From positions 1,546,457 through 1,610,456 of the forward strand of contig CM062292.1 of the NCBI GenBank assembly GCA_031216915.1: 64,000 nt of DNA, written 5' to 3'. Origin of the DNA: Pictodentalium vernedei (taxonomy: Eukaryota > Mollusca > Scaphopoda > Dentaliida > Dentaliidae). The notes below the pieces were generated by a model. It was not told the origin of the DNA. It ran no database searches and saw only the letters and a program-made list of their open reading frames with translations. A program made the position numbers and the translations under genes. Every line of letters starts with the position of its first letter. The first letter of the stretch is position 1. Of this stretch, positions 1 to 12,575 are shown piece after piece.

Positions 1-639
1 CGAATTTGGATTTGACGTAATCATAGTGAAACTCGTACATCAACTGGTTGCTGATGCCTATGATGACCGCTCCGAGATAACAGGGTTTGTCGAACTTCAA
101 ATGCGTCTTTTGCATGTGTACGGCCACTAGATTTTCATTTAATATGATTCTATCTTGATAATTGGGTTTCGAGATTAATTTTCTAGACCTCTCTTCAGAC
201 GTGACGTGTTGAATGTTAGATCTATTTCTAATGTTTTCCATAGATTTTCAATATACGCAATTGTTCATGAGTTTGAAGAAATCTTTTTCAAAGTCGCTCT
301 CAGCCTCCGTTCTTAAAGTCGCGTTGAGATCGATGTATTTTTAATCCAAGGTTCCTCGTCGAATCGAATGATTCAATGCATGTTTATTAATCTCATCCCG
401 CGATCGATGTAACATTTCAGATTTTTGCAATAGACCACATACTTGCATTTGTGATTTAAATTGGAAATGAGTTTTTCGATGCCGTTTACTTCCATTCGTT
501 CGGGAGCCAGTGGATAATCGTTGTGTAGATCGCGTAACGTTTCTGGATAGTCCGAATCGACCTCTAAAATACAAGGATAGTGTCTCCATTTTTGTTTTTC
601 TTCCAACGTTTCAACCCATTTGAAATTTTCAATCGGTAA

Positions 640-2512
640 TAGAGCTGTAGGTTTTTAAATTTCTTGTTCGGTTTCGGTTTTGGTTTTTCAGGTGGAGTAA
701 AACCTCGGCTCGGTTCGCTTTTAGGTTTGTTCATGAGGCCAAGTAAAATTCAATAAAACTCATTCTTATGTCCGGAGTCATAACTGAATGCTAGTGAAAT
801 TGAGTGAAACTCAATGAAAGCCCGAAATAAGCTCTAATACATGAAGAATGAGGAAGGCCAATATAATAATTACCTAAATATGCAGAACGTTTATTGTGCT
901 TGGCCATTTTTTGAGGTCTGACACCTACACGCAACCTGAGGAAAGCTGCAAACACAACTAAACTGAAATGTGGGAAATTCACAGAATGTAGCCTTCCCAG
1001 AGTAGTGAGAGTACCCAGACACTGCCATTGACAGTGTCTGGGTGTCACGGGTTCTTTGAATATAACACACAGGAGTTGCTTCATAAAGATTTTTATTAAT
1101 TCAATGCAACAAATTCTTATTCACAAGATGAGCAATCACATTTTCCATATCACAGCACAAGTATCTAGCCTTTTATGCCAAGACACAAGATTAAGTTGTA
1201 ATCATGAATTGGTTGATCCACTAAGGTAACGCACAAAGCATATCACTGCACGAAGCACACAAATGCACAAAGCAAACTAGCACAAAACACTCTGCACTAA
1301 ACATATCAGCACTAAGCCTAAACGTGTTGGCACAAAAAACTTTCTAACACAGATGTCGTAGAACACTGGTGCTTACACCACTCTAGCTGACAAACAGACT
1401 GACTAACTGGCGCTCATATTTCAATGTTTTCCAAAATAAACATTTTTACAGATGTAACTGATGTAAACGGTTTCAAGTGGAACGGAAAACGGATGGTACA
1501 ATTTACAGGAACTACATGTACCCCAAAATGGTCACCTGAAATAATTAAACATTTAGATAAGCACCACATTTACTCAATTTATGAAAGCCCTAAATGAATA
1601 TCTTACATTTATAAATTTACATTTATTGAATACACGGATTGCGGGAAAATCCATGAATAACTTTAATATTTATAAATTTGTACACCAAATTTCTCAGTTC
1701 ACTATGACCTTAAATTTTGTCATCTGTATAGAGAAAAATACTTTAAATCACAGAATTTCGATTTCGCTTTTAAATGTGATTTGTATAAATATTTAATATA
1801 ATTTATGAAATATGTAATTTTATCCGTAATTGAATTTGAGAAGTTGAACATTATTTATATTTTGCTTACATAAAAACTGTATTTGAAAATGAAATGTAAA
1901 CTTGAATGAATTAAAGTCATTTCGCCTTCTCTTCACATTCCAGCCATCACACATTTGTCTAGCTGTAACTAACTATCCCCGTATAACTGTCCCAACACAT
2001 GTATGCATTGTATACCACAGCAGAAAAGCATGCATCGCGTATTTTCTTGACGACCTCAACCAGACTGTGTCGCATACAATTTTCCAATTTTACAAACGAC
2101 CATCCAAGCACACAAAACAGTGTTAACCCTCCTATCGTCCATAATAGATAAAGCTACTATTTGCAAACAAAACTTTCCTCAACCAACACTTGGCATACAT
2201 TGCTCTTATACATATATTATTTATACTGAACTTACCTTAACCCATTGACGGAAAAATACTAATCATATTTTATTCATATTGAACTTACCCTGACTCACAG
2301 ACGGAAAGAACGCCGTGTCTTTGTCACTTTCCGACATATGTGACACTGGGTACTCTCACTACTCTGGAATGGCTACATTCTGTGAATTTCTGCAGCAAGA
2401 GAGTATTTAATAAAAAACGAAAAACTTAGATTACGGGATGTCGACGGTTTCGGTTTCGGTTTTTAAAAAAAACTAAAAACCTCGGTTTGGTTTCGGTTAA
2501 CCTACAGCTCTA
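640..2512. mobile_element. hAT-type non-autonomous DNA transposon with perfect 8-bp target duplication
   Basis: Comparison with the uninterrupted homologous PolB sequence at 53010-53060 gives both edges to the base. The target ATCGGTAA is present at 632-639 and again at 2513-2520. The element starts TAGAGCTGTAGG and ends with the exact reverse complement. An 8-bp duplication with a TAGAG-type terminus fits the hAT superfamily. Just inside each end are degenerate GGTTTCGGTTTTGG-like tracts. No transposase can be read. A second inverted pair lies further inside (about 977-1020 and 2348-2391), so the element may be composite. Its short reading frames are not convincing genes. Confidence 0.9.
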
Positions 2513-2645
2513 ATCGGTAAAGGATGACTCATGGCCCAGCCATACGAATAATTAGCATTCCATTACTGTATGTACTTACTCGAGTTTTCAAAATCGTAAT
2601 CTTTTCCTATGTGAGAATTATTAGCTTTAGCATATGTGGTGGAAT

Positions 2646-3213
2646 ATTATAATCCCTGATGGGTACGGGTGTGGGATGGGAAAATCTCACCCGAGGGCAA
2701 GATATTTGGGCCAGACACGAGGCTTGCCGAGGGTCTGGACCAAATATCTTGTCCCGAGGGTGAGATTTTCCCATCTCACACCCGCACCCATCAGGGATTA
2801 TTTTTCTCCCCCCCCCCCCCCACCATACAGCTGTTACGTTATCCAGGGGGATTCGGCGGTCACGTGCTGATATAATGAACTCATTTGGTATTCGTTGTTT
2901 TGAAAAACTAATGACACCATCGGAAAGCGCATGCAAACGTTATGTATATACCAAAGGTATATACCACGAAATCAGTGAGGAACGGTGGTATCTTGGGGTT
3001 TAAAGAGTTTTAGAGCATCAAACTTTGATCACACGGCATTCTGATGACGTCAATATGAATTAGTTGGTAGCAAGAAACTGATACGATATGCATAACGTCA
3101 TAATAACGTTGTAAATGTATAACGTCACGTGGGTGGGGTGGGATACATCTGTCTCTCCCTGCTATCTCACCCTGGACAGACGTATGTTACACATGCAGTG
3201 GGGGGGGGGGGGG
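2646..3213. mobile_element. Fold-back (long palindrome) insertion in the relic PolB
   Basis: The PolB homology stops at GGAAT near 2645 and resumes at GGGAATCATAGAGACGCC near 3212. The insert begins with a near-perfect inverted repeat: an arm at about 2648-2712 (ATAATCCCTGATGGGT onward) and its complement at about 2739-2804, separated by roughly 25 bases. Poly-C (about 2808-2821) and poly-G (about 3200-3212) tracts flank the remainder. No coding sequence is recognised. The family is unknown; a short MITE or foldback element is likely. Confidence 0.6.
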
Positions 3214-5227
3214 AATCATAGAGACGCCACCCCCCACGGTTTTTTCAAACATTAGCAACATGTCGACGTCCACTAATAATTCCAATAGGACTTCGGTCGT
3301 CAGGCAAGACTGGGTGTCATAAACTACCAAGCTGGATCTAGTTCGTAATATCGACGACACACTCGTCAAACATTTTCGAACACGTCAGCCAAGAGAAATA
3401 TAAATAATCTCCACACTTTTTGCGCATGTTCGTACTCGTCGTCGTAAATGTGGGACTGGTATAAGTTTGAATAAAAATCTCCTTCAGGAGGTAGAGTGGT
3501 GTCATCGAATTTCTCGAGATCACTCATGTAATCGTAAGGGTAGACGCCTTTCCTCAACATGACATCCACCAATTGTCGTCGATCAAAATGTTTACTTGTG
3601 ATTTAAAATTTCTCCCATTCAAACCGTCGACTACATTTTCCAGACTGGCTGACATGAATTTATAAATGTCGATGAAACGCATCTCTCTACAAATGGGAAT
3701 TGTTTCCTCAGTCGATCCATCAACGACTATCTTTTTCATCAACAACCTTCCATTTAGTGAAGGAAATGTATTTTTCGTCGTTGTGCGCGATGCAGCTCAA
3801 CTCCACGTCGCTGACACCAATATTTTTCATGAACAGGTGACTGTCGTAGCCCGAAAGATTGTGAAATATCACCGGATAGAATTGAGAGTTTCAAAATCTT
3901 AAATTACATTTATAGTGATCGTGATCTTTAACTTTTTTATTATTTTCAGACTTGTTATCGAATGGTTGTCTACAGATGTGACATTCAATGGTTTCCTTCT
4001 TGCCGTTGCTCTGGCATGATGATCATGACTTTGGATTTTTTTAAATTTTTCGTATAATTCTTTAGTTTTCGTTTCTAACTCATCCACGAATTTTTTAGCC
4101 ACGTCGTCGCATTCCGAACGTTTAGTGTAGACGAATGGACCTGACAATTCTTGATCATCGAAAGAACATTTCACCTAATAACAATAGCACGAAGGTACGT
4201 GCTTCTGATATTTTTCGGCATAACTCCTACGCTTATCAGACTGGCAAGAATTTATTTTTGTGGTGAAACATTCGAAATCGGCATAGACGACGAATGGCGG
4301 TTCTAATTTTCTACTGTGGTTGCGAAAGTCCACGAAAGTATTAGTTTTAGGCATTTTGATGGCAGTGCTTCATTTTTCGTTGCAATATTCATGATGACGC
4401 AAAACGATTCTTGACGATCGAACTAATTCATGCAGTTGAGACAGAAAAATCTCTCGCCATTATGTTTAGTAATCTGTTTCGACAGCAATCGACTCATATT
4501 TTTAATCCAGCAATAATGTTGATTGTCACTCTCGGAAATTAGTAACAAATTAACAATCTGTTATCTCTCTTTGTGCGAAGTCAGTCTGAGAGGATAGACC
4601 ATTCGTTTTTCATTGTCACATCCCAAGACGTTCACGGCCACAATGGGATTTAGCTTTTCAAAATGCTCGATGTCTTCCAACTGCGTCGAGAAAGGCACTC
4701 CAGTCCAATCGAGATTTTTACAAGTCTCCACATACTTGGAAACTCACCCGGCATTCTTTTTTTACGGGATATAAGGCCGATGTGATTGCCCGTTTGAAAC
4801 ACTTGCTATCATCTTCATTTTTCACGTTAATCGTTGCATTTTTATTAAATACGAAAGAAGGCAATTTTATGTTGGAAAACGTTCTCAAAGGGTCTTGTCT
4901 GTCCACGTGAATCTCAGGATTCAATACCTTCTCGAATCTCCAACCACTTCCCTTGAGATGATAATGAGCCATACATTCCAACATCTTGTCTTTCATCACT
5001 TCGTAAACATCGGATAATTTGTCGTCTCTAAACACAGTCTCATTTTCAGATTGGAAATAGACATCTTCCACCACGCTCTCACCCGTGTTCGCGTCGACCA
5101 TTTTCATCAGACAATGCATGATCATTTCTATTTTTAGACACTCCACCCTTCGCCCGTTCCATGAACGATTCGGGATTGATATTTGCGAAATTGGTAATTG
5201 CGCTGAAAGTTTTAAAATATCCTTTAA

Positions 5228-5478
5228 TTAACCCTTTACCCAACGTAACGGCCAAAACCGGCCAGCGCTATTCTCCAAAATCGCCAATTAATATTCAAAA
5301 TATTTTCATTTTTTGTCTCAAAAACATAGGTTATGACCCCTCGTTGGAACGAGCTCGTAGAGCTCGTTCCAACGAGGGGTTATAACCTATGTTTTTGAGA
5401 CAAAAAATGAAAAAATTTAGTTATTTAAGAATTTTTTTGGCAAGTGTCGTCTGCTTTTCACGATAGGTAAAGGGTTAA
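5228..5478. mobile_element. piggyBac-like palindromic MITE, copy 1
   Basis: The copy is bounded by TTAA on both sides with inverted termini reading TTAACCCTTTACC. The TTAA target and CCCTTT terminus are typical of piggyBac-derived MITEs. The centre is a long palindrome around ACCCCTCGTTGGAACGAGCT and its complement, flanked by arms reading CAAAAACATAGGTTATG. It lies in the relic PolB amino-terminal region. It carries no coding capacity. Its arm type is shared with the copy at 13192 but not with the three other copies in this window. Confidence 0.8.
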
Positions 5479-5888
5479 TGGTGACATCTCGTTCTATCGT
5501 AATTAACGATTACGATTCCATTTATCAGTTCGAGTCCTTTTTTCATCCAGCGCTCTCCAGACTTCACCAATCATTTTTTTAATGAATCGTCATCTCGAAC
5601 CGCATCACTATTCATTTTTTTCATTCTCTTTCGAAACCTGCCGGTCCACTTTTCGTTTAACTGTCTTCTTCTTGGTGTCCACAGTCGTTTGTCGACGTTG
5701 TTTTGTCGCTGTTGCCTTCTCATTTTTTTTCACGATTCATGTTTTTGTCGCTCTCGTAGATCTTTCATCCATTCCCTTTCCGTCGAGCAAATGACCAATG
5801 CCTTCATCTTTTGTCATGTATATAACACCTTTCAAATTCAATGACTGATGTACTTTGGCTTGTAATTTCACCAGTGTTAGATCACAGA

Positions 5889-6020
5889 TCACTCATCACG
5901 CACGGCTCCAATCAATTGTCCTTTGGTTTTGGAACGGCTGTAATTTTTAATTCCTAGATTTATACAGTACTTTTTCAACTCGGGTACGGTAGATAAATAT
6001 AACTTTTCCACGATAGACAT
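5889..6020 (-). CDS. Small SAP-like protein or PolB amino terminus of the relic Polinton
   Basis: A 43-residue open frame starts at ATG 6018-6020. It contains the run TVPELKKYCINLGIKNYSRS, the helix-extension-helix pattern of SAP/Rho-N-like nucleic acid binding modules. The same module begins the frame at 50135 in the second element, also just upstream of PolB. So either it is the amino terminus of PolB or a small ORF always kept beside it. The frame is intact here although the polymerase behind it is destroyed. The role in element replication is inferred only from position. Confidence 0.5.
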   Translation of the reverse strand: MSIVEKLYLSTVPELKKYCINLGIKNYSRSKTKGQLIGAVRDE

Positions 6021-6729
6021 TTTTGTTTTTGTATTTTTTTATGTTGAAACTTCTTATTTAATATATATAATATTTTAGGGTTTTTTTAAATTTTTTTTTT
6101 TTGCGAATTTTTAAACTTCTTATTTTAATATATATATATATTTTTTTTTAATGAGAACATCATTTTTTTTTTAATGAAAAGCATTTTTTTTTAACACAAA
6201 AACATTTCACACAAAAATAAATTGAGACGATTAGGTACATCGCATCACAACTAATCATTTATACCTCCACCCCAAAAACAAAAAAAAAACAAATGACGAC
6301 TGAGTCCCATCAGTAAAAGAAAAAAAATAATTGTATACCGTAGAAAACAATTACTATCTCGCTTTCCCAATTCATTCCAATCAGAGGTGAATAGTCAAAC
6401 GCATTGAGAAACGCACTTGCCCTAAATTCGCATTTTTCACTTCGTTCAGTAATGAATACACATGTTTTAAAAACCATTCTATTTTTCAAATAAAACACAG
6501 CGATACGTACGTGGTGATATTTTACAGTGCACACTTCGAAGTAGGAAAAACATCCAGTTATTTTTATTATGCAACAATAAACAGTCTAGGTGGTGAAAGC
6601 AATCACGCTCGATTGAAATATTAATCAAGTTCGAAAACACACACATTCCTCAACTGAAAGAGATAAAACAAATGAAAGCACTTTAATAGGTTTTCGAGTG
6701 GAGATTTCAAAATCTATCTATAATAGGCT

Positions 6730-7174
6730 TCATAATTTCACGTCCATGAGAAGTATGTTCACTTTAAATTTATCGTCTCCTCGCTGATAAATCCTTTGGA
6801 AAACCAAATTCACCCTCTAAAACGTTTGTTTTTCCCCAGTGATTAGATTCAAGCTGTGAACTAGGTCTTTGGAAATATTCGGATAAAAATTTCTCCCATA
6901 GAACACTGATAATTGTCTGGGTCGAAATTTTCTATCTCCTCCGAGAGGATGGCTAACAGATCGTCTTGACATCCGTACATTAAATCCAGGGCGACCTCGT
7001 CCAATTTCAAACGTAAGACATGTTTTTCGTATTCCTCTGTCAACCCACTAGTCTCCACGTCCTTCAATTCCATAGCGTCGTGCAACTGCAATCTATAAAT
7101 CTCACTATCAAACTTCGAATATCTTTCGACCCTCTTCAATTTTAATGTGGATTTTTAGGTGTTATCGATTTCAT
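6730..7174 (-). pseudogene. Relic Polinton gene of unknown function, homologue of the gene at 49288-49734
   Basis: Residues such as IYRLQLHDAMELKDVET and LRLKLDEVALDLMYGCQDDL match the protein encoded at 49288-49734 (IYRLQRHDAIELNEVET, PLKLDEATLDLFYEYQSDL). The initiation region can be traced back to an ATG at 7172-7174, and carboxy-terminal homology continues in another frame down to a stop near 6730. The gene is therefore nearly full length but broken by a stop near 7145 and a frameshift near 6860. Function is unknown. It lies on the same strand as the relic PolB, whereas in the second element the two genes are divergent. Confidence 0.7.
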
Positions 7175-7296
7175 GACTGATTTTTTTTTTGTCGCTGTTT
7201 TGTTGAATTTTTGTTTATAAAAAATATTAAAGGTTTTTTTTTTTTTTAAATGATAATAATTATTAATTGTAAAAATATTTTTTTTGTTTTTGTTTT

Positions 7297-7318
7297 TTCT
7301 TCTTATATATATATGTAA
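7297..7318 (-). promoter_or_regulatory. TATA-like box upstream of the relic unknown gene
   Basis: On the minus strand this reads a run of alternating TA followed by AAGAAGAAAA, about 120 bases before the ATG of the 6730-7174 gene. It resembles the TA-run plus GAGAGA boxes before several minus-strand genes of the 42847-61127 element. The promoter role is inferred from position and recurrence. Confidence 0.35.
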
Positions 7319-7339
7319 AAAAAAATAAAATAACAACTT

Positions 7340-8329
7340 TTTAGTTTTTTTTCTTTAATGACAAAAACGTCTACAATTTTTATTTTTTAAACAGTCAATT
7401 TTTTTTTATCACTCGTCTCACAACTCATTATAATTCAAAAATTACATACATTTTTTTCAATTGTAATCCTCCACCAGTCCCCCACAACATCGTCGTTGTC
7501 GAGCTAATCTAATAATTGTTAGACTCGGACGCTCGATCTCAAACGGCTGAATTTTACCAGCTCAATTTCGAATTTACCAGTTGAATCCCATGGGAATCAA
7601 GGAAATCGACGATCGGTCGCGTCAGTAAAAAAAGGACACGCTGCTCATGTCTTCTCGGAATTCTCAAATGCTAATGATGTCTCCGGTCACAATCGTGTAA
7701 AAACCCCTTCCGGAAATTTCAAAAAATTCACCTCGATTGCAAAGTCGATGTTACATTATGAAAAGATGAATTTTTCACCGAGGTTTGTGTCAAATTTTTA
7801 AAAATAGTGAATTTGTCAAACCGGTGAATTTTTATTAGACGTTTTCGAGAAATACCGTCAAAAGTGAGCCAGAAATGCTCGAATTTGAACATTTTACTGA
7901 AAAACCCAGGGTTTTGGGGGAAAAAGTGAATTATTTTGGGGAAAAACCCAATATTTTCCAAGAAAATCAACTTTTTTACTAGAAAAATTAGTTTTTTTCC
8001 AAAAATAACTCAACTTTTCCAGCTCACCTAAAATTTCCAGCTCACAAAAATGAGGTGAGCTGGAACTCTCACATATACCCTACTTATATGGTATTCATCT
8101 GACTTTATGATAACAGTATACATTAGTGGTGCCAGGGTCCACTGTGTATTCAAGACCAATAGGAGATACACAGATATTTGACACAAATAAAACCCAATGG
8201 TAAGACTGTTTTCTAGAGTTACAGGTTTCTTTTGAGTTTCTTTTAAGTTCTAGTTTGGTGTGTGCTTTCTTTCTTCATTTCTCACATGTACTTTTGTTAT
8301 GATGTTTATTTCGATATTTGTCTTCTCAG
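7340..8329. other. No gene recognised
   Basis: AT-rich sequence with degenerate runs such as TTTACCAGCTCAATTTCG and TTTCCAGCTCACC repeated between about 7550 and 8060. It probably contains the decayed end of the relic Polinton, but I could not identify its terminal inverted repeat. The short open frame at 7728-7970 (minus) is low complexity and unconvincing. Confidence 0.4.
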
Positions 8330-8472
8330 CAACCGCCATCTGGAAGTTTGAAAGCAAAGAAAACAGAGATTACAACACCTAAATATCCCGGATGGATAAC
8401 CAACCAACTTCCACCCTATGTACAGGACCTAAACGATGCAGACAGAGAATCTTTATTGAACATATACTTCAG
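8330..8472 (+). CDS. Exon of a METTL24-like methyltransferase gene (upstream exon)
   Basis: A pyrimidine-rich acceptor (TTTGTCTTCTCAG, ending at 8329) opens an exon that translates from CAA without stops to a donor AG|GTAATA at 8472/8473. The product includes PKYPGWITNQLPPYVQDLN and ends ESLLNIYF plus two bases. Those two bases (AG) join in phase with the single leading base of the exon at 23067, giving a continuous reading frame into the conserved methyltransferase segment. Metazoan METTL24-like proteins have a short linker of this kind just before the Cys-x-x-x-Ile-Arg-x-Gly block. I infer that the two exons are neighbours in one host gene on the + strand. The remaining exons were not found. 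Confidence 0.65.
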
Positions 8473-9389
8473 GTAATACTCAATAAGAAACACTCGCCTA
8501 CGAGTCTCAATGTTTTGCATACTTTCAACGGTACAACATTTTAGGAAAATGGATGGGAATCAAATCCGCCAATTTCAGGGGTACCTAACTATTTGTTAGT
8601 TTCTCGTACAGAAATAATTGTGATCTCACTTCGTCCCCAACTCGCTCCATACAGATAACAGTACTGCTATGGACTACCACAGACGTTTTGGGACAACAAT
8701 ACAATGTACCAGAATGACGATAGAAGGGAGAGCTGTTAAGATATTTCAGGGTGAGGAGATCTGATCTTGTGCCCGGGATGTTCTCACCAAGAGACCTTTG
8801 TGGACTTTCGGAGGGCTACTGTTTCAGAAATGCGGTTATCCCAGTATGTGTAGTGGAAGCCATGAAAACATATGCTGATGTCAGATTTAATTGAAACCCA
8901 TCTGTATTCTCATTTAGGAGTATTACAGATATAACTAGAAGTCATGTCACGAACTATGCGCTTGTTTTGACATAATTTCGCCTAGGAATTGCAGGGAATT
9001 TTCCTATCGAAAGGCATCCAGAGAACATAGGATTTTCTGGTCACCAAAAGAAAGCACAAGCGATGTTTAAATCCGAGGTCCATAGAGGTGAAACATTCCT
9101 TCTGCACGGAGCATAAGTGCATAATTTGAAAGTTTTATTATCGCCAGAACGCCCAGATTAACCTAATTGGGGCAATTCTTGACATGATTTCTAGTTTTAA
9201 CTGTAGGGTGTTTTGTTGCCTACTGTTTTAGGAATTGATTCGCTGTACAGTTCCTGTACAGCAACAGTACATTCACAAATAACAACACACATCATTGTCC
9301 GTGGTTGACTAACTCTTCTCTTCGGCTCATCAGTTTTCCGTTTCGCAGGTAGAGGTTTAGTTTAAACATATTTTATTTGTCAAAATTAA
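8473..9389. other. Intron sequence, nothing recognised
   Basis: Follows the splice donor at 8473. The stretch near 8655-8755 can be read for about 30 codons, but it has no clear splice sites and no recognisable homology. The rest is unremarkable unique-looking sequence before the 51-bp tandem array begins. Confidence 0.4.
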
Positions 9390-9394
9390 CAAAT

Positions 9395-12300
9395 ATGATT
9401 AGACAACAAGTGACGAACACTTAAGCCAGTTAACCAAGCCGAATAACTTCAAGACAACAAGTGACGAACACTTAAGCCAGTTAACCAGGCCGAATCACTC
9501 CAAGACAACAAGTGACGAACACTTAAGCCAGTTAACCAAGCCGAATAACTCCAAGACAACAAGTGACGAACACTTAAGCCAGTTAACCAAGCCGAATAAC
9601 TCCAAGACAACAAGTGACGAACACTTAAGCCAGTTAACCAAGCCGAATGACTCCAAGACAACAAGTGACGAACACTTAAGCCAGTTAACCAAGCCGAATA
9701 ACTCCAAGACAACAAGTGACGAACACTTAAGCCAGTTAACCAAGCCGAATAACTCCAAGACATCAAGTGACGAACACTTAAGCCAGTTAACCAAGCCGAA
9801 TAACTTCAAGACAACAAGTGACGAACACTTAAGCCAGTTAACCAGGCCGAATCACTCCAAGACAACAAGTGACGAACACTTAAGCCAGTTAACCAAGCCG
9901 AATAACTCCAAGACATCAAGTGACGAACACTTAAGCCAGTTAACCAAGCCGAATAACTTCAAGACAACAAGTGACGAACACTTAAGCCAGTTAACCAAGC
10001 CGAATAACTCCAGGACAACAAGTGACGAACACTTAAGCCAGTTAACCAAGCCGAATAACTTCAAGACAACAAGTGACGAACACTTAAGCCAGTTAACCAA
10101 GCCGAATGACTCCAAGACAACAAGTGACGAACACTTAAGCCAGTTAACCAAGCCGAATAACTCCAAGACAACAAGTGACGAACACTTAAGCCAGTTAACC
10201 AAGCCGAATAACTCCAAGACAAGTGACGAACACTTAAGCCAGTTAACCAAGCCGAATAACTCCAAGACAACAAGTGACGAACACTTAAGCCAGTTAACCA
10301 AGCCGAATAACTCCAAGACAACAAGTGACGAACACTTAAGCCAGTTAACCAAGCCGAATAACTCCAAGACAAGTGACGAACACTTAAGCCAGTTAACCAA
10401 GCCGAATAACTCCAGGACAACAAGTGACGAACACTTAAGCCAGTTAACCGAGCCGAATAACTCCAAGACAACAAGTGACGAACACTTAAGCCAGTTAACC
10501 AAGCCGAATAACTCCAAGACAAGTGACGAACACTTAAGCCAGTTAACCAAGCCGAATAACTCCAAGACAAGTGACGAACACTTAAGCCAGTTAACCAAGC
10601 CGAATAACTCCAAGACAACAAGTGACGAACACTTAAGCCAGTTAACCAAGCCGAATCACTCCAGGACAACTAGTGACGAACACTTAAGCCAGTTAACCAA
10701 TCCGAATAACTCCAAGACAACAAGTGACGAACACTTAAGCCAGTTAACCAAGCCGAATCACTCCAAGACAACAACTGACAAACACTTAAGCCAGTTAACC
10801 AAGCCAAATAACTCCAGGACAACTAAGGACGAACACTTAAGCCAGTTAACCAAGCCAAATAACTCCAGGACAACTAAGGACGAACACTTAAGCCAGTTAA
10901 CCAAGCCGAATCACTCCAAGACAACAACTGACAAACACTTAAGCCAGTTAACCAAGCCGATTAACTCCAGGATAACAAGTGACAAACACTCAAGTCAGTT
11001 AATGAAGCCCAATAACTCCAGGACAACAAGTGACGAATACTTCAGCCAGTTAACCAAGCCGAATCACTCCAGGACACCTAGTGACGAACATTTAAGCCAG
11101 TTAACTAAGCCGAATAACTCCAAGACAAGTTACGAACATTTAAGCCAGTTAACAAAAGCGAATAACTCCAGGACAACTAGTGACGAACACTTAAGCCAGT
11201 TAACCAGCCGTATCGCTCCAAGACAACAAGTGACGGAGACTTAAGCCAGTTAACCAGGCCGAATCACTCCAGGACAACAAGTGACGATCATTTAAGCCAG
11301 TTAACCAAGCCGAATCACTCCAAGACAACAAGTGACGAACACTTAAGCCAGTTAACCAGGCCGAATCACTCCAAGACAACAAGTGACGAACACTTAAGCC
11401 AGTTAACCAAGCCGAATAACTCCAGGACAACAAGTGACGATCATTTAAGCCAGTTAACCAAGCCGAATAACTCCAAGACAACAAGTGACGAACACTGAAG
11501 CTAGTTAACCAAGCCGAATAACTCCAGGACACCTAGTGACGAACATTTAAGCCAGTTAACCAAGCCGAATAACTCCAAGACAACAAGTGACGAACACTGA
11601 AGCTAGTTAACCAAGCCGAATAACTCCAGGACACCTAGTGACGAACATTTAAGCCAGTTAACTAAGCCGAATAACTCCAAGACAAGTTACGAACATTTAA
11701 GCCAGTTAACAAAAGCGAATAACTCCAGGACAACTAGTGACGAACACTTAAGCCAGTTAACCAAGCCTTATCACTCCAAGACAACAAGTGACGAACACTT
11801 AAGCCAGTTAACCAGGCCGAATCACTCCAAGACAACAAGTGACGAACACTTAAGCCAGTTAACCAAGTCGAATAACTCCAAGACAACAAGTGACGTACAC
11901 TTAAGCCAGTTAACCAAGCCGAATCACTCCATGACAACAAGTGACGAACACTGAAGCTAGTTAACCAAGCCGAATAACTCCAGGACAACTAGTGATAACA
12001 CTTAACCCAGTTAACGAAGCCGAATGACCCCAAGACGACAGGTGACGAACACTTAAGCCAGTTAACCAAGCCGACTCACTCCAAGACAACAAGTGACGAA
12101 CACTTAAGCTAGTTAACGAAGCCGAATCACCCCAGGACAACTATTGACGAACACTTAAGCCAGTTAACTAAGCCGAATCACTCCAAGACAAGAAGTGTCG
12201 AACACTTAAGCCAGTTCACCAAGCCGAATCACTCCAAGACAACAAGTGACAAACACTTAAGCCAGTTAACCAAGCAGAATCACTCCAAGACAATAAGTGA

Positions 12301-12400
12301 CGAACACTTAAGGCAGTTAACCAAGCCGAATAACTCCAGGACAACAAGTGACGAACAATTAAGCCAGTTAACCAAGCCTAATCCCTCCAAGAGAGACCCA
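9395..12400. repeat. 51-bp minisatellite, roughly 58 copies
   Basis: The unit contains AACTCCAAGACAACAAGTGA followed by CGAACACTTAAGCCAGTTAA and CCAAGCCGAAT. Most units are 51 bp; several 48-bp variants lack one AAC triplet. Because 51 and 48 are multiples of three and the unit lacks stops in some frames, long but meaningless open frames appear (for example minus 9852-10649). Divergence rises toward the right end (from about 10900), where substitutions and altered units are common, while the left two thirds are almost uniform. This implies recent homogenisation or expansion on the left. It lies in the METTL24-like intron. Confidence 0.95.
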
Positions 12401-12575
12401 TCTCTACAAGGTTCGTTGAACGTTTTGTCATCACATATGAAGTGGATAAGCTGCGCCTAAGGACATAAGTTATGAGGACATAGTCGTAAGTGTTCTACAA
12501 ACCTAACCCTTCCTTGTCTTTCGTGCTTGTAATGAAGATAAATGTGCGGATGGTTCAGATAAGAGGAAACGGGGT

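Larger units (their letters stand above)
1..5580 (-). pseudogene. Relic Polinton PolB, interrupted and truncated by the window edge
   Basis: Read on the minus strand, the pieces at about 4718-5146, 3899-4174, 3240-3745 and 1-640 match, in order, the amino-terminal, exonuclease-side and polymerase parts of the PolB at 50832-53680. Examples are the shared runs ALYPVK near 4775, the segment ending in the Tyr-rich DYMSDL stretch near 3530, and YPLAPERME near 500. This is protein-primed family B DNA polymerase of Polinton/Maverick elements, which would copy the linear element from a terminal protein. The copy has many frameshifts and stops. It is split by a hAT-type insertion (640-2512), a fold-back insertion (2646-3213) and a MITE (5228-5478). 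It runs off the left edge of the window, so the rest of the element is unseen. It is much more decayed than the second copy, so it is probably older. Confidence 0.85.

Noticed and set aside
8655-8760. A further METTL24-like exon
   Set aside because: About 30 codons are readable, but splice sites are unclear, and the phase between the exons at 8330 and 23067 already joins without it.
9449-11988. Long minus-strand frames with repeated LFGLVNWLKCSSLV or SWSYSAWLTGLSVRHLL peptides
   Set aside because: Two overlapping frames of a 51-bp satellite. Unit length divisible by three keeps them open.
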